53,415 bases of DNA, taken from an uncultured Muribaculaceae bacterium (GTDB taxonomy: Bacteria > Bacteroidota > Bacteroidia > Bacteroidales > Muribaculaceae). The notes below the pieces were generated by a model. That model worked only from the letters and a program-made list of their open reading frames with translations, did no database searches and was not told where the DNA came from. The DNA lies in assembly GCA_910585275.1 (NCBI GenBank), contig CAJUCW010000027.1, positions 1-53,415 of the forward strand, in the 5' to 3' direction. This document shows, piece by piece, positions 41,129-51,119 of this stretch (position 1 is the stretch's first letter; each line of letters starts with the position of its first letter). The translations under genes and the position numbers were made by a program.

Positions 41129-44100
41129 ATGAACAATAAACGCTTCATAGAAGAAGGAAGACGGGGCTTTTCGCTCCGTCTCCTCCTCCCGCTTCTATTT
41201 CTGGCGCTGGCGGCTCTACCATCCGCAGCCCAGATTGTGAAAGGTGTTGTAACCGACCCCTCGGGAGAACCCCTGATCGGCGCGACGGTAATAGAGAAAG
41301 GTTCAACAAACGGCACCGCCACTGACATCGACGGCCACTTCCAACTCCACCTCTCCGATGCCAAAAAGGGAGTCTTAGTAGTTTCATACGTGGGATTCAC
41401 CACCGAGGAAATTCCCGTGAAAGGACAGAATGACCTGAAAATTATACTCAAGGAGGAATCTTCAGTGCTCAACGAACTCGTGGTGGTGGGCTACGGCCAG
41501 CAGAAAAAAGAATCGGTGGTCGGAGCCATATCGCAGGTGAATTCCGGCGACCTTCTGGAAACGCCTTCCGCCAACCTCTCGCAGGCGATTACCGGTAAGA
41601 TTCCCGGAGTGATCACTTCGCAGACATCCGGTGCGCCGGGTGCCGACGATGCCTCCATCTATATCCGCGGACGCGCCACATTCGCCGGCGATGCACAGCC
41701 ACTTATCCTTGTGGATGGCATAGAACGTTCGTTCTCTCAGATTGCCCCCGACGACATCGAGACAATCTCCGTGCTGAAGGATGCCTCCGCCACCGCCGTC
41801 TATGGCGTGCGCGGCGCCAACGGCGTCATGCTAATCACCACGAAGCGCGGCAAGGAACAGAAACCTATCGTCAACCTCACGGCTTCATGGCAGTTCCAGA
41901 CCCCGACGAGGAAAGACACCTACCTCGATTCATACCAATCGGTGCAACTCCTCGAAGAGGCACTCGCCAACGACGGGCTCCCCTCGCAGTTTTCGGCTTC
42001 AGCCATCGACATGTATCGCAAATCGGTGGGTGGCGAACTTTCGGGAGTAGAAGCGCTTCTCTACCCCAACGTTGACTGGTATGACGAAATTCTGCGTTCT
42101 TCCGCCCCCTCCCAACGCTACAACGCCAGCGTGCGCGGCGGCACAAAACGGATGCGCTATTATGCCTCGCTCGAATATTACGACCAGGAATCGCTCTTCA
42201 AGAACCTCTCCAACGACCCCTACGGCAATTCGTCGTCGCTCAACTTCAAACGCTACGGCTTCCGTGCCAACGCCGACTTCTTCCTCACCAAAGACCTCCA
42301 GCTCTCGGTGAATTTCGGAACTCGCTTCGAGGAACGCCGCGGACCGAACTCCGACGAACGCGACAACTACAGCAACGTGTTCTATCAGCTCAACCACACA
42401 CCGGGCTGGCTCTTCCCGATAGCCTACCAGGTGCAGAACGGCGACCAGACCAAAACCCTCTACGGCGGCAGTTCACAATATCAGAACAACGTATATGCCA
42501 CCCTCGCCGAGGGAGGCTACTACAAAGCCGTCAACACCGTCAACGAAACCAACTTCATAGCCGACTACAAGATGGACTGGCTCACCCCGGGCCTTTCAGC
42601 ACGTGCCATGATGAGTTTCGACTATGAGAGCTACCACCGCACCACCTATTCCAAGAACTTCGCCACCTACGAGCTCAACGACCGCGACAACTACGAGAGC
42701 ATCGAGGCTTACAACCGCTTCAACACCGACACCCAGCTCAAGAACTCTCGCCAAAGCAACAGCATCTATAAGCTATATATGGAGGCCCAGCTCAACTACA
42801 ACCGCACCTTCAACGACCTCCACGAAGTGACGGCCATGGCGCTCTACATGCAGAACGACTACAGATACAACAGCGACCTCGCCCGCCGCTACCAGGGAGT
42901 GGTCGGCCGCGTAACCTATGCCTACGACAGCCGTTATCTTTTCGAGTTCAACGCCGGCTACAACGGATCGGAAAACTTTGCAAAGAAGAAACGGTTCGGC
43001 TTCTTCCCGTCGTTCTCCGCCGGATGGCGAATCACCCAGGAGAAATTCATGGAAAGCACCTCCGCATGGCTCAGCAACCTCAAACTGCGTGCAAGCTACG
43101 GACAGGTCGGCAACGATGTTTATCAGGTGAACGGAGTGCGCCAGCGCTTCCTCTACGAGCAGAAATGGAGCCAGATTGCCAACGACTATTATTTCGGCAC
43201 CACCGGCGTGACGGGCATTTTCGAGCAGCAGTATCCAAACTACGGTGTCACCTGGGAACGCGCCCACAAATACAACGTGGGTCTTGAATTCGGATTCCTC
43301 GGCAACACCCTCAGCGGTAACGTAGATTTCTTCTGGGAGAAACGCAACAACATCCTCACGGAATATCTCACGCGCCCGCTTTGGTTCGGAGTGACATCGG
43401 CTGCAGGCAACCTCGGAAAAACCGAAAACAAGGGGTTTGAAATCGAACTCCACTACAACAACCATATCGGCCCCGACTTCAACTACAACGTGGGCGTAAC
43501 CTACTCGCACGCCAAGAACAAGATTACCGAGATGGACGAGCCCGCCGGAAAGACCGACTACCGCAAACGTGAAGGCCACGTCATCAACCAGTATTTCGGA
43601 CTCGTGGCAGACGGATTCGTAACGCAGGCCGACATCGACGGTGGCAAGCTTCCGGTATCTACGTTCGGGACCGTCAAGGCCGGTGACCTCAAATACCGCG
43701 ACATGAACGGCGACGGCTTCATCGATGACCGCGACGAAACTTTCATAGGCTATTCCGACATACCCGAAAACACCTACGCCATAAATCTCGGCGCGAACTG
43801 GAAGGGTATCGGGTTCAGCATAATGTTCCAAGGTGTTGACCACGTGAGCCGCTACTACGATGCAGAAGCTATGTATGCGTTCGTGGCCGGTGGAAAGGTA
43901 AAAGAGCACCACCTCGACCGCTGGAACCCCGCGCTCTCCGAAGCCCAGAACCTCGCCAACGCCAAATACCCCCTCCTCCACTACGACAGCTACGGCGACC
44001 ACAACCAGCGGCAGAACTCGTTCTTCCTCAAGAACGGCGCGTTTTTACGTCTGAAAAATATCGAACTTTCTTATTCCCTCCCCGAGAAATGGATTAAACA

Positions 44101-44251
44101 CGTCTATATGAGCCAATGCCGTTTCTTCGTAAACGCCAACAACCTCATCACCTGGGACCATCTTGGAGGCCTGACCGACCCCGAGAGCAACGGTTCGAAC
44201 CGCTATCCCATCTGCAAGACAGTGAACTTCGGTGTCAACATCCAATTCTAA
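41129..44251 (+). CDS. susC: SusC-like TonB-dependent transporter (pair 1)
   Basis: This 1040-residue outer-membrane importer has a signal peptide and a carboxypeptidase-like domain (IVKGVVTDPSGEPLIGATV). The family TonB-region motif LNELVVVGYGQQKK follows, then the plug (AITGKIPGV, YIRGRATFAGDAQPLILVDGIE, ISVLKDASATAVYGVRGANGVMLITTKRG) and a 22-strand barrel ending VNFGVNIQF. It works with the SusD lipoprotein encoded 15 bp downstream to import oligosaccharides, using TonB energy. Confidence 0.96.
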   Translation: MNNKRFIEEGRRGFSLRLLLPLLFLALAALPSAAQIVKGVVTDPSGEPLIGATVIEKGSTNGTATDIDGHFQLHLSDAKKGVLVVSYVGFTTEEIPVKGQNDLKIILKEESSVLNELVVVGYGQQKKESVVGAISQVNSGDLLETPSANLSQAITGKIPGVITSQTSGAPGADDASIYIRGRATFAGDAQPLILVDGIERSFSQIAPDDIETISVLKDASATAVYGVRGANGVMLITTKRGKEQKPIVNLTASWQFQTPTRKDTYLDSYQSVQLLEEALANDGLPSQFSASAIDMYRKSVGGELSGVEALLYPNVDWYDEILRSSAPSQRYNASVRGGTKRMRYYASLEYYDQESLFKNLSNDPYGNSSSLNFKRYGFRANADFFLTKDLQLSVNFGTRFEERRGPNSDERDNYSNVFYQLNHTPGWLFPIAYQVQNGDQTKTLYGGSSQYQNNVYATLAEGGYYKAVNTVNETNFIADYKMDWLTPGLSARAMMSFDYESYHRTTYSKNFATYELNDRDNYESIEAYNRFNTDTQLKNSRQSNSIYKLYMEAQLNYNRTFNDLHEVTAMALYMQNDYRYNSDLARRYQGVVGRVTYAYDSRYLFEFNAGYNGSENFAKKKRFGFFPSFSAGWRITQEKFMESTSAWLSNLKLRASYGQVGNDVYQVNGVRQRFLYEQKWSQIANDYYFGTTGVTGIFEQQYPNYGVTWERAHKYNVGLEFGFLGNTLSGNVDFFWEKRNNILTEYLTRPLWFGVTSAAGNLGKTENKGFEIELHYNNHIGPDFNYNVGVTYSHAKNKITEMDEPAGKTDYRKREGHVINQYFGLVADGFVTQADIDGGKLPVSTFGTVKAGDLKYRDMNGDGFIDDRDETFIGYSDIPENTYAINLGANWKGIGFSIMFQGVDHVSRYYDAEAMYAFVAGGKVKEHHLDRWNPALSEAQNLANAKYPLLHYDSYGDHNQRQNSFFLKNGAFLRLKNIELSYSLPEKWIKHVYMSQCRFFVNANNLITWDHLGGLTDPESNGSNRYPICKTVNFGVNIQF

Positions 44252-44266
44252 CCTAACGCTGAACCA

Positions 44267-46036
44267 ATGAAAAAGACTTTTAAACATATAGCGATGGCTC
44301 TTGTGGTCGGAAGCTGCGCCTCCCTCTCTTCTTGTGGCGATTTCCTCGACAAGCAGCCCTCCAACGAACTTTCGGAGCAGAAGGTGCTCGCCGACTGGAA
44401 CCTCTTCGAGGAGTTCCACTTCGACACCTACAACTTCCTTCGCCACGGCGCGCTGCGCATCAACAATTCCTGGCTCGACGCCGCCACCGACCTCGCAGAA
44501 ACCTCTTTCGCCAACGGAGGCACGCGCACCACGTTCAACATCGGCAACTATTACGGCAACGGAGGAAGCGGCGAGCTTATCGACACCTGGGAATCGCGCT
44601 ATCGCGGCATAAGAAAATGCAACTGGGTGCTGAAAAACATCAATACCGTGCCGAAAAACCCGAGAAATTCCGACGAAGAACATGCCGAATACGTGAAGAT
44701 ATACACCGCCGAGGCACGTCTTTTCCGCGCTTATTTCTATTGGGAAATGTTTCTCCGCTACGGTCCTCTCCCCATCATCGACGAGGTGCTCAGCCCCGAC
44801 GAGGATATGATCACTCCCTATGCCAAACGCCCATCGACAAAGGAATATGTGGTGGATTTCATTCTTAAGGAACTTGCGGAATGCGAGCCGGACCTCCTCG
44901 ACTATTCCACGGCATGGGCCAACAACCGCGCGGGCCGTGTAGGCCAGCCTGTGGCCCGCGCGCTCGCATCGCGCATAAAGCTCTACATGGCTTCTCCGCG
45001 TTATGCCGCCGAAAGCGGGATAACATGGCAGGATGCGGCCGACGCGGCAAAAAGCTTCATCGACGACTATGGCACCAATTTCGGACTGTTCGCCCAGGAA
45101 AACATATCCCCGGCTGAAAACTACGGCAACGCCCTGCTTTTCACCACCTATACAGGCTCGAACAACGAGACCATATTCTTCCGCAACGACGTGGAAATAA
45201 ACTGGGGCAACATCTCGGCCGACACTCCTGTCGGGGAAGGTGGCAACGGCGGCAACTGCCCCTCGCAGAACCTTATCGACATGTATGACATGGCCGACGG
45301 TTCGTCGCCTTTCGCAAGTTACGACGCCACCGGGGCCCCCGTGTATGACGCCGGATCACTTACCCCGGCCATAAACGCGGCAAGCGGATACAGCGACGCC
45401 CGGATGTGGGAGAACCGCGACCCGCGTCTCGCCGCCACCGTGCTCTATCAAGGTGTGCCCTGGGGCACCATGCGCGACAACAGCACCATCGACGTGCGCC
45501 CGGGAATGGCAGACAATCCCATAGGCAACGCCAACGCCACCCCAACCGGCTACTACATGAGGAAATATATACCCGCCTCAATCCTCAGCTCCAACCACGG
45601 AGGCACAGCAAGGCGTCTCTGGACCATTATCCGTTATGCCGAAATCCTTATGAACTTTGCCGAAGCCATGAACGAAATCAACGGCCCTTGCCGGGAGGTC
45701 TATGACATGCTCGACGCAGTGCGCCACCGCGCGGGAATAACCGGAAGCGTGGCCGACCGCGCCGACCTCCGGGGCAAAGACGCAATGCGCAATTTCATAC
45801 ATAAGGAACGCACCGTCGAATTCGCCTTCGAAGAACACCGCTCCTGGGACGTGCGCCGCTGGAACGTGGCCGTCGAGGCACTCTCCCGCCCCATTTATGG
45901 CGTGAACGTGGCGATGGACGGCTCCGTAAGCCGCAAGGTGGCGCAGGAAAGGAACTTCGTGGAGCGCATGTATCTTTATCCTATTCCGGAAACCGAAATC
46001 TGGAAAACCGGAATCGACAACAATCCCGGATGGTAA
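44267..46036 (+). CDS. susD: SusD-like surface lipoprotein (pair 1)
   Basis: This 589-residue lipoprotein has the lipobox LSSC followed by GDFLDKQP. TPR-like helices hold the SusD fold: NWVLKNINTVP, AEARLFRAYFYWEMFLRYGPLPII, ARALASRIKLYMASPRYA, and the C-terminal FAEAMNEIN, RHRAGITG, IHKERTVEFAFEEHRSWDVRRWN, YLYPIPETEI. It forms the lid on the SusC partner and captures glycan at the cell surface. Normal length and intact. Confidence 0.95.
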   Translation: MKKTFKHIAMALVVGSCASLSSCGDFLDKQPSNELSEQKVLADWNLFEEFHFDTYNFLRHGALRINNSWLDAATDLAETSFANGGTRTTFNIGNYYGNGGSGELIDTWESRYRGIRKCNWVLKNINTVPKNPRNSDEEHAEYVKIYTAEARLFRAYFYWEMFLRYGPLPIIDEVLSPDEDMITPYAKRPSTKEYVVDFILKELAECEPDLLDYSTAWANNRAGRVGQPVARALASRIKLYMASPRYAAESGITWQDAADAAKSFIDDYGTNFGLFAQENISPAENYGNALLFTTYTGSNNETIFFRNDVEINWGNISADTPVGEGGNGGNCPSQNLIDMYDMADGSSPFASYDATGAPVYDAGSLTPAINAASGYSDARMWENRDPRLAATVLYQGVPWGTMRDNSTIDVRPGMADNPIGNANATPTGYYMRKYIPASILSSNHGGTARRLWTIIRYAEILMNFAEAMNEINGPCREVYDMLDAVRHRAGITGSVADRADLRGKDAMRNFIHKERTVEFAFEEHRSWDVRRWNVAVEALSRPIYGVNVAMDGSVSRKVAQERNFVERMYLYPIPETEIWKTGIDNNPGW

Positions 46037-46068
46037 TCTGAAACCAAGACTGAAAAATTCGAACACTT

Positions 46069-49000
46069 ATGAACAACATCATAGAATACATTTCCAACAA
46101 GGGTAGGCTCGCGCTTGCCGCGGCTGCCGTATGCGCCGCCGTAATCCCCGCCGCTGCCGCCGGCGACGGCAACACCCTCAAAGGGCGCGTGGTCGATCCC
46201 GACGGCAACCCGATTCCGGGCGCCGTGGTGAACCTTGCAGAGCAAAGCAAGATTGTCTTCACCGACGAGAACGGAGACTTCACAATCTCCAATGCTTCGT
46301 ATGACGACGAAGTCAACGCAAAATGTGTGGGCTATCTTACCACCATCATGCCGGTGGAAGACTTCAGCTCGCCGATCACAATCGTGCTCCGCCCGGACTC
46401 CGACCCTTATTCGCATCAGGTGTCCGTGGCATTCAACACACAGCAAGGGAAATACGTCACCGACTCCCGCTCTGTGGTGACGGGCCGGGAACTGCAGCGT
46501 TACCCCGTCACCGTACTCCAGAACTCCTTCAGCTCTCTGCTGCCCGGAGTGGAGACCTACGAATGGTCGTCTGAGCCGGGATGGACAGAAACCCAGATGT
46601 ATGTGCGCGGCATCAGGACCATGAACGCCTCGGCTCGCAACCCGCTCATCATAGTCGATAACGTGGAACGCGACCTCTCCTTCCTCGATGCGTTCCCCAT
46701 CGAGACCATAACCGTGCTGAAAGACGCAGCCGCAACCGCACTCTACGGTATGCGCGGCGCCAACGGCGTGATTCTCGTAACCACCAAACGCGGCGAAGCC
46801 GGAAAGACACACATCGATTTCACTCAGGAAGTAGGATTCCAGACGCTTTCCAACAAGATGGAAACACAGAATTCCTACAATATGGCTGTCACCCGCAACC
46901 AGGTGAGGTATCTCTCCGGACAGGAACCGATGTATTCCGCCGAACAAATCGAGAAATACCGCCGCGTGAGCAACGGCGAGACCCTCGACGGCATGGACCG
47001 TTACCGTTATTTCAACACCAACTGGTTCGACCAGCTATACCGCGAGACGGCACCTGTCTTGAAGACCAACCTCCAGATTTCGGGTGGCAACAACCGCGCA
47101 CGCTACTACGTGTCGTTCTCATACCTCCGCCAGGAGGGCATGTGGAACAGCGATTGGACCAACATGATGGACCGCTACACCATGCAGCACGTGCTCAACC
47201 GCTGGAACCTCCGCTCTAACCTCGACATCAACGTCAACAAATATCTGCGCGTGGGCCTCGACCTCGGCGGACGTATCGACAACATCAACCAGCCCACCAC
47301 GCCGGTGTTCGACCTCACCACCTTCGGTGCGGTAGAGGCAAACCCGATGGAGCCTGTCTATACGCCGGGAGGACTCATCTATTCTTCGAGCACGGCACGC
47401 AACCCGGCGCGACTCCTCGGGTCGTCGGGCCAGGAGAAGAACCGCCGCCGCAGCCTTTACTCCACACTCGACATCAACGGCGACCTCTCTCCTATCACCA
47501 AAGGTCTGGAAGCCAACCTCGTGGTCAGTTTCGACGCCTTCGACGTGTTTGAATCGAGACAGGAAAACAGCATCAACACGTATTCTTACGACTATCAGAA
47601 CATGAATGTGGAGCGTCCCGAAGACTTCACCCTGACGCAGACCACTACATATTCGGAGCTTACCAACCCGACAGCCAACGAACGCGCCAATTCCTGGACC
47701 CTAAACATGAGGTTCGGCTTTAAATACAACCGCGACTTCGGCAAGCACCACGTCGATGCCAACGCTTTCATCCGCAGCTATCAGCAGCGTCTCAACGTGA
47801 GGGAGGCAAACACCGACAACTCACAGTATTCTTCCGACCGTTTCCTCTCCTGGAACGGACAGGCCACCTACGTGTTCGACCGCCGTTACATCGTGTCGGG
47901 CAACATTTCGCGAATGGGCAACGACAACTTCGACCCCGACAACCGTTGGGGCACATTCTGGGGCGCATCGCTCGGATGGGTGGCTTCGGAAGAAAGCTTC
48001 CTGCGCAACCCCAACATCAACCTGTTGAAACTCCGCGCTTCATACGGCACCGCCGGACAGAGCGACACCGGAGCCGGACGCTACCCTTACCAGTCGATAT
48101 TCTCATCAAACGGCGGCTACGGGTTCGGACACAACGCAACATGGGTGCCGGGCTACATCGAAAGCGTGGCGGGCAACCCCAACAGCCGATGGGAGGTGTC
48201 GAAAATGCTCAACCTTGGTCTTGACTGGGACTTCTGGAACCGCCGGCTCTACGGCTCGTTCGACGTCTTCAAGGAATGGCGTAGCGATATCCTCGTGTCA
48301 CGCTCCACAATTCCCGACATGGTGGGCATAACCTACGCACGCGATTCCTATGGAAAAGTCGAGAGCAAAGGATTCGAACTCGTAATCGGACACTCCAACC
48401 GCATCGGCAAGGTGAATTACTCCATCGAGGGAAGCCTCTCGTGGAACACCAACAAAATCACCGAAATGGACGAAACGGAGCCTCTCGTGGAATGGCAGCG
48501 CAAGACCGGCAAACGTATTTTCGAATCGACTTCCGTGCAGGACCTTTACGAACGGCCTTTCTCCGGAGGCATCGGCGGCTGGAACCAATACCAGTTCGTG
48601 CAATGGGCATCCGACCCCAACCTCATAGCCACGAGCCACGCTGACGCCATCGCACATCCAGAGAAATATCCCTACAACTCGGCTTCGGCAGGCAACCAGC
48701 CTTTGGGTACAGCCGTCTTCAAAGACCTCAACGGCGACCGCATTATTGACGAACGAGACATGTCGCCTATCGGCTACACAATTATTCCGGAGCTTACCCC
48801 TTCCGTTGCGATAAGCGCTGGCTATGCCGGGTTCGACCTGAAAGCCGTGTTCACGGCATATCTTAACCGAAACGTGTTCGTTTCCCCATCCGCCTCCTTC
48901 TCGGGATGGTCGAACATGGGCACGCACGAAGTGGTCAACGCATGGGGATACTACACCGACGACCCCGCCGACCCCCGCAACGTCAACGCAAAATACCCAC

Positions 49001-49302
49001 GCCCCGTGTATGGAGGCTTCAACAACATAGACTCCAACCGCGACACAGGAACATATCAGAACGACATCTGGATTATGAACGGCGACTACCTCAGCCTCCG
49101 CAACATAGAGTTCGGCTACTCACTCCCCGCGAAGCTCATCTCGAAAATCCACATGAGCCAGTGCCGCTTCTATTTCTCCGGCTACAACCTTTTCAACTGG
49201 AGCCACCTCCCCAAAGGTATGGACCCCGAGAAACCGATGTCTTACTGCTGGTGGTATCCGAAGTCCCGCATATTCAATTTCGGTGTCCACGTCACATTCT
49301 AA
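46069..49302 (+). CDS. susC: SusC-like TonB-dependent transporter (pair 2)
   Basis: This 1077-residue second importer has a signal peptide (ending AAVIPAAAA), a carboxypeptidase-like domain (LKGRVVDPDGNPIPGAVV), plug motifs (YVRGIRTMNASARNPLIIVDNVE, ITVLKDAAATALYGMRGANGVILVTTKRG) and a barrel ending NFGVHVTF. The usual VVVGYG segment is replaced by HQVSVAFNTQQGKYV, so the TonB-region is atypical. It is clearly diverged from pair 1, so the two pairs probably take different oligosaccharide lengths or branching. It lies 32 bp after susD of pair 1. Confidence 0.95.
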   Translation: MNNIIEYISNKGRLALAAAAVCAAVIPAAAAGDGNTLKGRVVDPDGNPIPGAVVNLAEQSKIVFTDENGDFTISNASYDDEVNAKCVGYLTTIMPVEDFSSPITIVLRPDSDPYSHQVSVAFNTQQGKYVTDSRSVVTGRELQRYPVTVLQNSFSSLLPGVETYEWSSEPGWTETQMYVRGIRTMNASARNPLIIVDNVERDLSFLDAFPIETITVLKDAAATALYGMRGANGVILVTTKRGEAGKTHIDFTQEVGFQTLSNKMETQNSYNMAVTRNQVRYLSGQEPMYSAEQIEKYRRVSNGETLDGMDRYRYFNTNWFDQLYRETAPVLKTNLQISGGNNRARYYVSFSYLRQEGMWNSDWTNMMDRYTMQHVLNRWNLRSNLDINVNKYLRVGLDLGGRIDNINQPTTPVFDLTTFGAVEANPMEPVYTPGGLIYSSSTARNPARLLGSSGQEKNRRRSLYSTLDINGDLSPITKGLEANLVVSFDAFDVFESRQENSINTYSYDYQNMNVERPEDFTLTQTTTYSELTNPTANERANSWTLNMRFGFKYNRDFGKHHVDANAFIRSYQQRLNVREANTDNSQYSSDRFLSWNGQATYVFDRRYIVSGNISRMGNDNFDPDNRWGTFWGASLGWVASEESFLRNPNINLLKLRASYGTAGQSDTGAGRYPYQSIFSSNGGYGFGHNATWVPGYIESVAGNPNSRWEVSKMLNLGLDWDFWNRRLYGSFDVFKEWRSDILVSRSTIPDMVGITYARDSYGKVESKGFELVIGHSNRIGKVNYSIEGSLSWNTNKITEMDETEPLVEWQRKTGKRIFESTSVQDLYERPFSGGIGGWNQYQFVQWASDPNLIATSHADAIAHPEKYPYNSASAGNQPLGTAVFKDLNGDRIIDERDMSPIGYTIIPELTPSVAISAGYAGFDLKAVFTAYLNRNVFVSPSASFSGWSNMGTHEVVNAWGYYTDDPADPRNVNAKYPRPVYGGFNNIDSNRDTGTYQNDIWIMNGDYLSLRNIEFGYSLPAKLISKIHMSQCRFYFSGYNLFNWSHLPKGMDPEKPMSYCWWYPKSRIFNFGVHVTF

Positions 49303-49311
49303 TTCCTCAAT

Positions 49312-51090
49312 ATGAATATCATGAAATCGAAAATATTAACAATTACAGCCTCGATAGCCATCGCCTTGGGAGCGGCATCATGCAACGACTATCTCGACAA
49401 GGAAGTTGACCTCACACAACAGGCAGACAACGTCTTTGACGACTATGATATGACCCGGGGATTTCTCGCAAGGCTCTACGACTACCTCCCCGACGCGTTC
49501 GCGCCCTACAACTCGGGCGACCTCCAGAACGGTTCGCGCGACAACATGACCGACAACTCCATCTCATATTGGAGCGGCCACTACTACCATTCGGTGGTAA
49601 ACGACGGTTTCACCGCCAACAACCATTTCTATTCCACCTACTATTGGAAACGCGACTATCCCGGAATACGCGGATGCAACACTTTTATACGCTACGCGAA
49701 ATCTTCCGTGGTCGGTAATGCCGAGAAGAACGGCGACGACAACCGGCTCTACGACCGTTGGGTGGCGGAGGCACAGGTGCTCCGCGCAATCCTGCATTTC
49801 GACCTCGCACAATGGTTTGGCGACGTGCCGATCGTGGGCGACGATGAAAACGGTGTCCCCATCATCCTCGATCCGAGCATGACGATGCCTCCGCGCACTG
49901 CTTGTGCCGAAGTGCTCAAATGGGTGGCCGACGAATGCGACAAGTATAAAGACAACCTACCCTTCCGCTACCGTAACGAAGAAGAGAACTGGGGACGCAT
50001 AAACGGGGCCGCAGCATACGCTCTCAAGGCACGCGCCCTTCTCTACAGGGCTTCTCCGCTCCATAATCCCGACAACAACCGGGAATGGTGGGCAGAGGCG
50101 GCTCAGGCGTGTCTGGATTTCTTCTCCAAAAACGCACAACAGAGCAACCCTTACCGTCTATATCGCACCCCCGACAACGATCCTAACAAAAACTACTACC
50201 AATGCTTCGTCGATAACCCGGTGCTCAACAACGAGTATATCCTGAGCCGTTCGGTATGGACCACAAGGATTGTGGAGGAATGTCTCGCACCTGTAGGTTT
50301 CTCGGGACAGGCAAGCTCCTACGCCCGCACAAACCCCACACAAAACCTCGTAGATTCATACGAAACAATCAACGGCCTCCCTATCGACAAGGATCCTGCC
50401 TATAATCCCCAAGACCCCTACAGCAACCGTGACCCGCGTCTTGAACAGACAATTTTCCATCACGGCACAATCTGGGGCGACGCCTTCACCAACGAGGAGC
50501 GCACCATCGACGTCACCTTCGGATCGGGCATAGACTACAAGGCTCTCCACGGCGGAACGATGACTGGCTACTACACCAAGAAATTCGTCAACAACATTTC
50601 ATGGAGAAGCCCAACCAACTCTCGCCATGCCTGTCCGATTTTCCGCTACGGCGAAATGCTTCTTAACGCCGCCGAGGCTCTCAACGAATCCGGACAGACC
50701 ACTCAGGCATACACCTACGTCAACGAACTCCGTTCACGCGTTGGCATGCCGGCATATTCCGGAATGGACCAGGCCACTCTCCGCGAGCGAATCCGCAACG
50801 AACGACGCATAGAACTCTGTTTCGAAGACCATCGCTTCTTCGACGAACGCCGTTGGAAACTTTTCGAGGGGAAAACGGCAGCATCGGAACGCAACGAACC
50901 CTATTACAAACAGGTGTATAACCTATACGGGGTGACCGTAAATCCCGATGCACCGCAGATGTTCACCTACGGTCCCGCCGACACCTATCCGATACGTGTG
51001 TTCAACTCTCCGAAAAATTATTATATCCCTATCCCACACAGCGAGACCCTCAAGGCCCGCTTGCCGCAAACCCCGGGGTGGGAACTATGA
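49312..51090 (+). CDS. susD: SusD-like surface lipoprotein (pair 2)
   Basis: This 592-residue lipoprotein has the lipobox GAASC followed by NDYLDKEVD. The SusD/RagB pattern is visible in RGCNTFIRYA, AEAQVLRAILHFDLAQWFGDVPIV, AAYALKARALLYRASPLHN, LLNAAEALNESGQ, NELRSRVGMPAY, IRNERRIELCFEDHRFFDERRW and the terminal YYIPIPHSETLK. The ATG at 49312 or 49321 may be used. It starts 9 bp after its SusC partner. Confidence 0.95.
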   Translation: MNIMKSKILTITASIAIALGAASCNDYLDKEVDLTQQADNVFDDYDMTRGFLARLYDYLPDAFAPYNSGDLQNGSRDNMTDNSISYWSGHYYHSVVNDGFTANNHFYSTYYWKRDYPGIRGCNTFIRYAKSSVVGNAEKNGDDNRLYDRWVAEAQVLRAILHFDLAQWFGDVPIVGDDENGVPIILDPSMTMPPRTACAEVLKWVADECDKYKDNLPFRYRNEEENWGRINGAAAYALKARALLYRASPLHNPDNNREWWAEAAQACLDFFSKNAQQSNPYRLYRTPDNDPNKNYYQCFVDNPVLNNEYILSRSVWTTRIVEECLAPVGFSGQASSYARTNPTQNLVDSYETINGLPIDKDPAYNPQDPYSNRDPRLEQTIFHHGTIWGDAFTNEERTIDVTFGSGIDYKALHGGTMTGYYTKKFVNNISWRSPTNSRHACPIFRYGEMLLNAAEALNESGQTTQAYTYVNELRSRVGMPAYSGMDQATLRERIRNERRIELCFEDHRFFDERRWKLFEGKTAASERNEPYYKQVYNLYGVTVNPDAPQMFTYGPADTYPIRVFNSPKNYYIPIPHSETLKARLPQTPGWEL

Positions 51091-51119
51091 TTAAATTAGC
51101 AATTAGCAGTTTGTATTTT

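Noticed and set aside
42773..44002. Long open frame antisense to the first susC gene
   Set aside because: No domain features, and it lies wholly inside an intact SusC coding sequence.
51078..51119. GTG start inside susD for the surface GH43 gene
   Set aside because: It would put 14 residues before a well-formed lipoprotein signal peptide; the ATG at 51120 is better.
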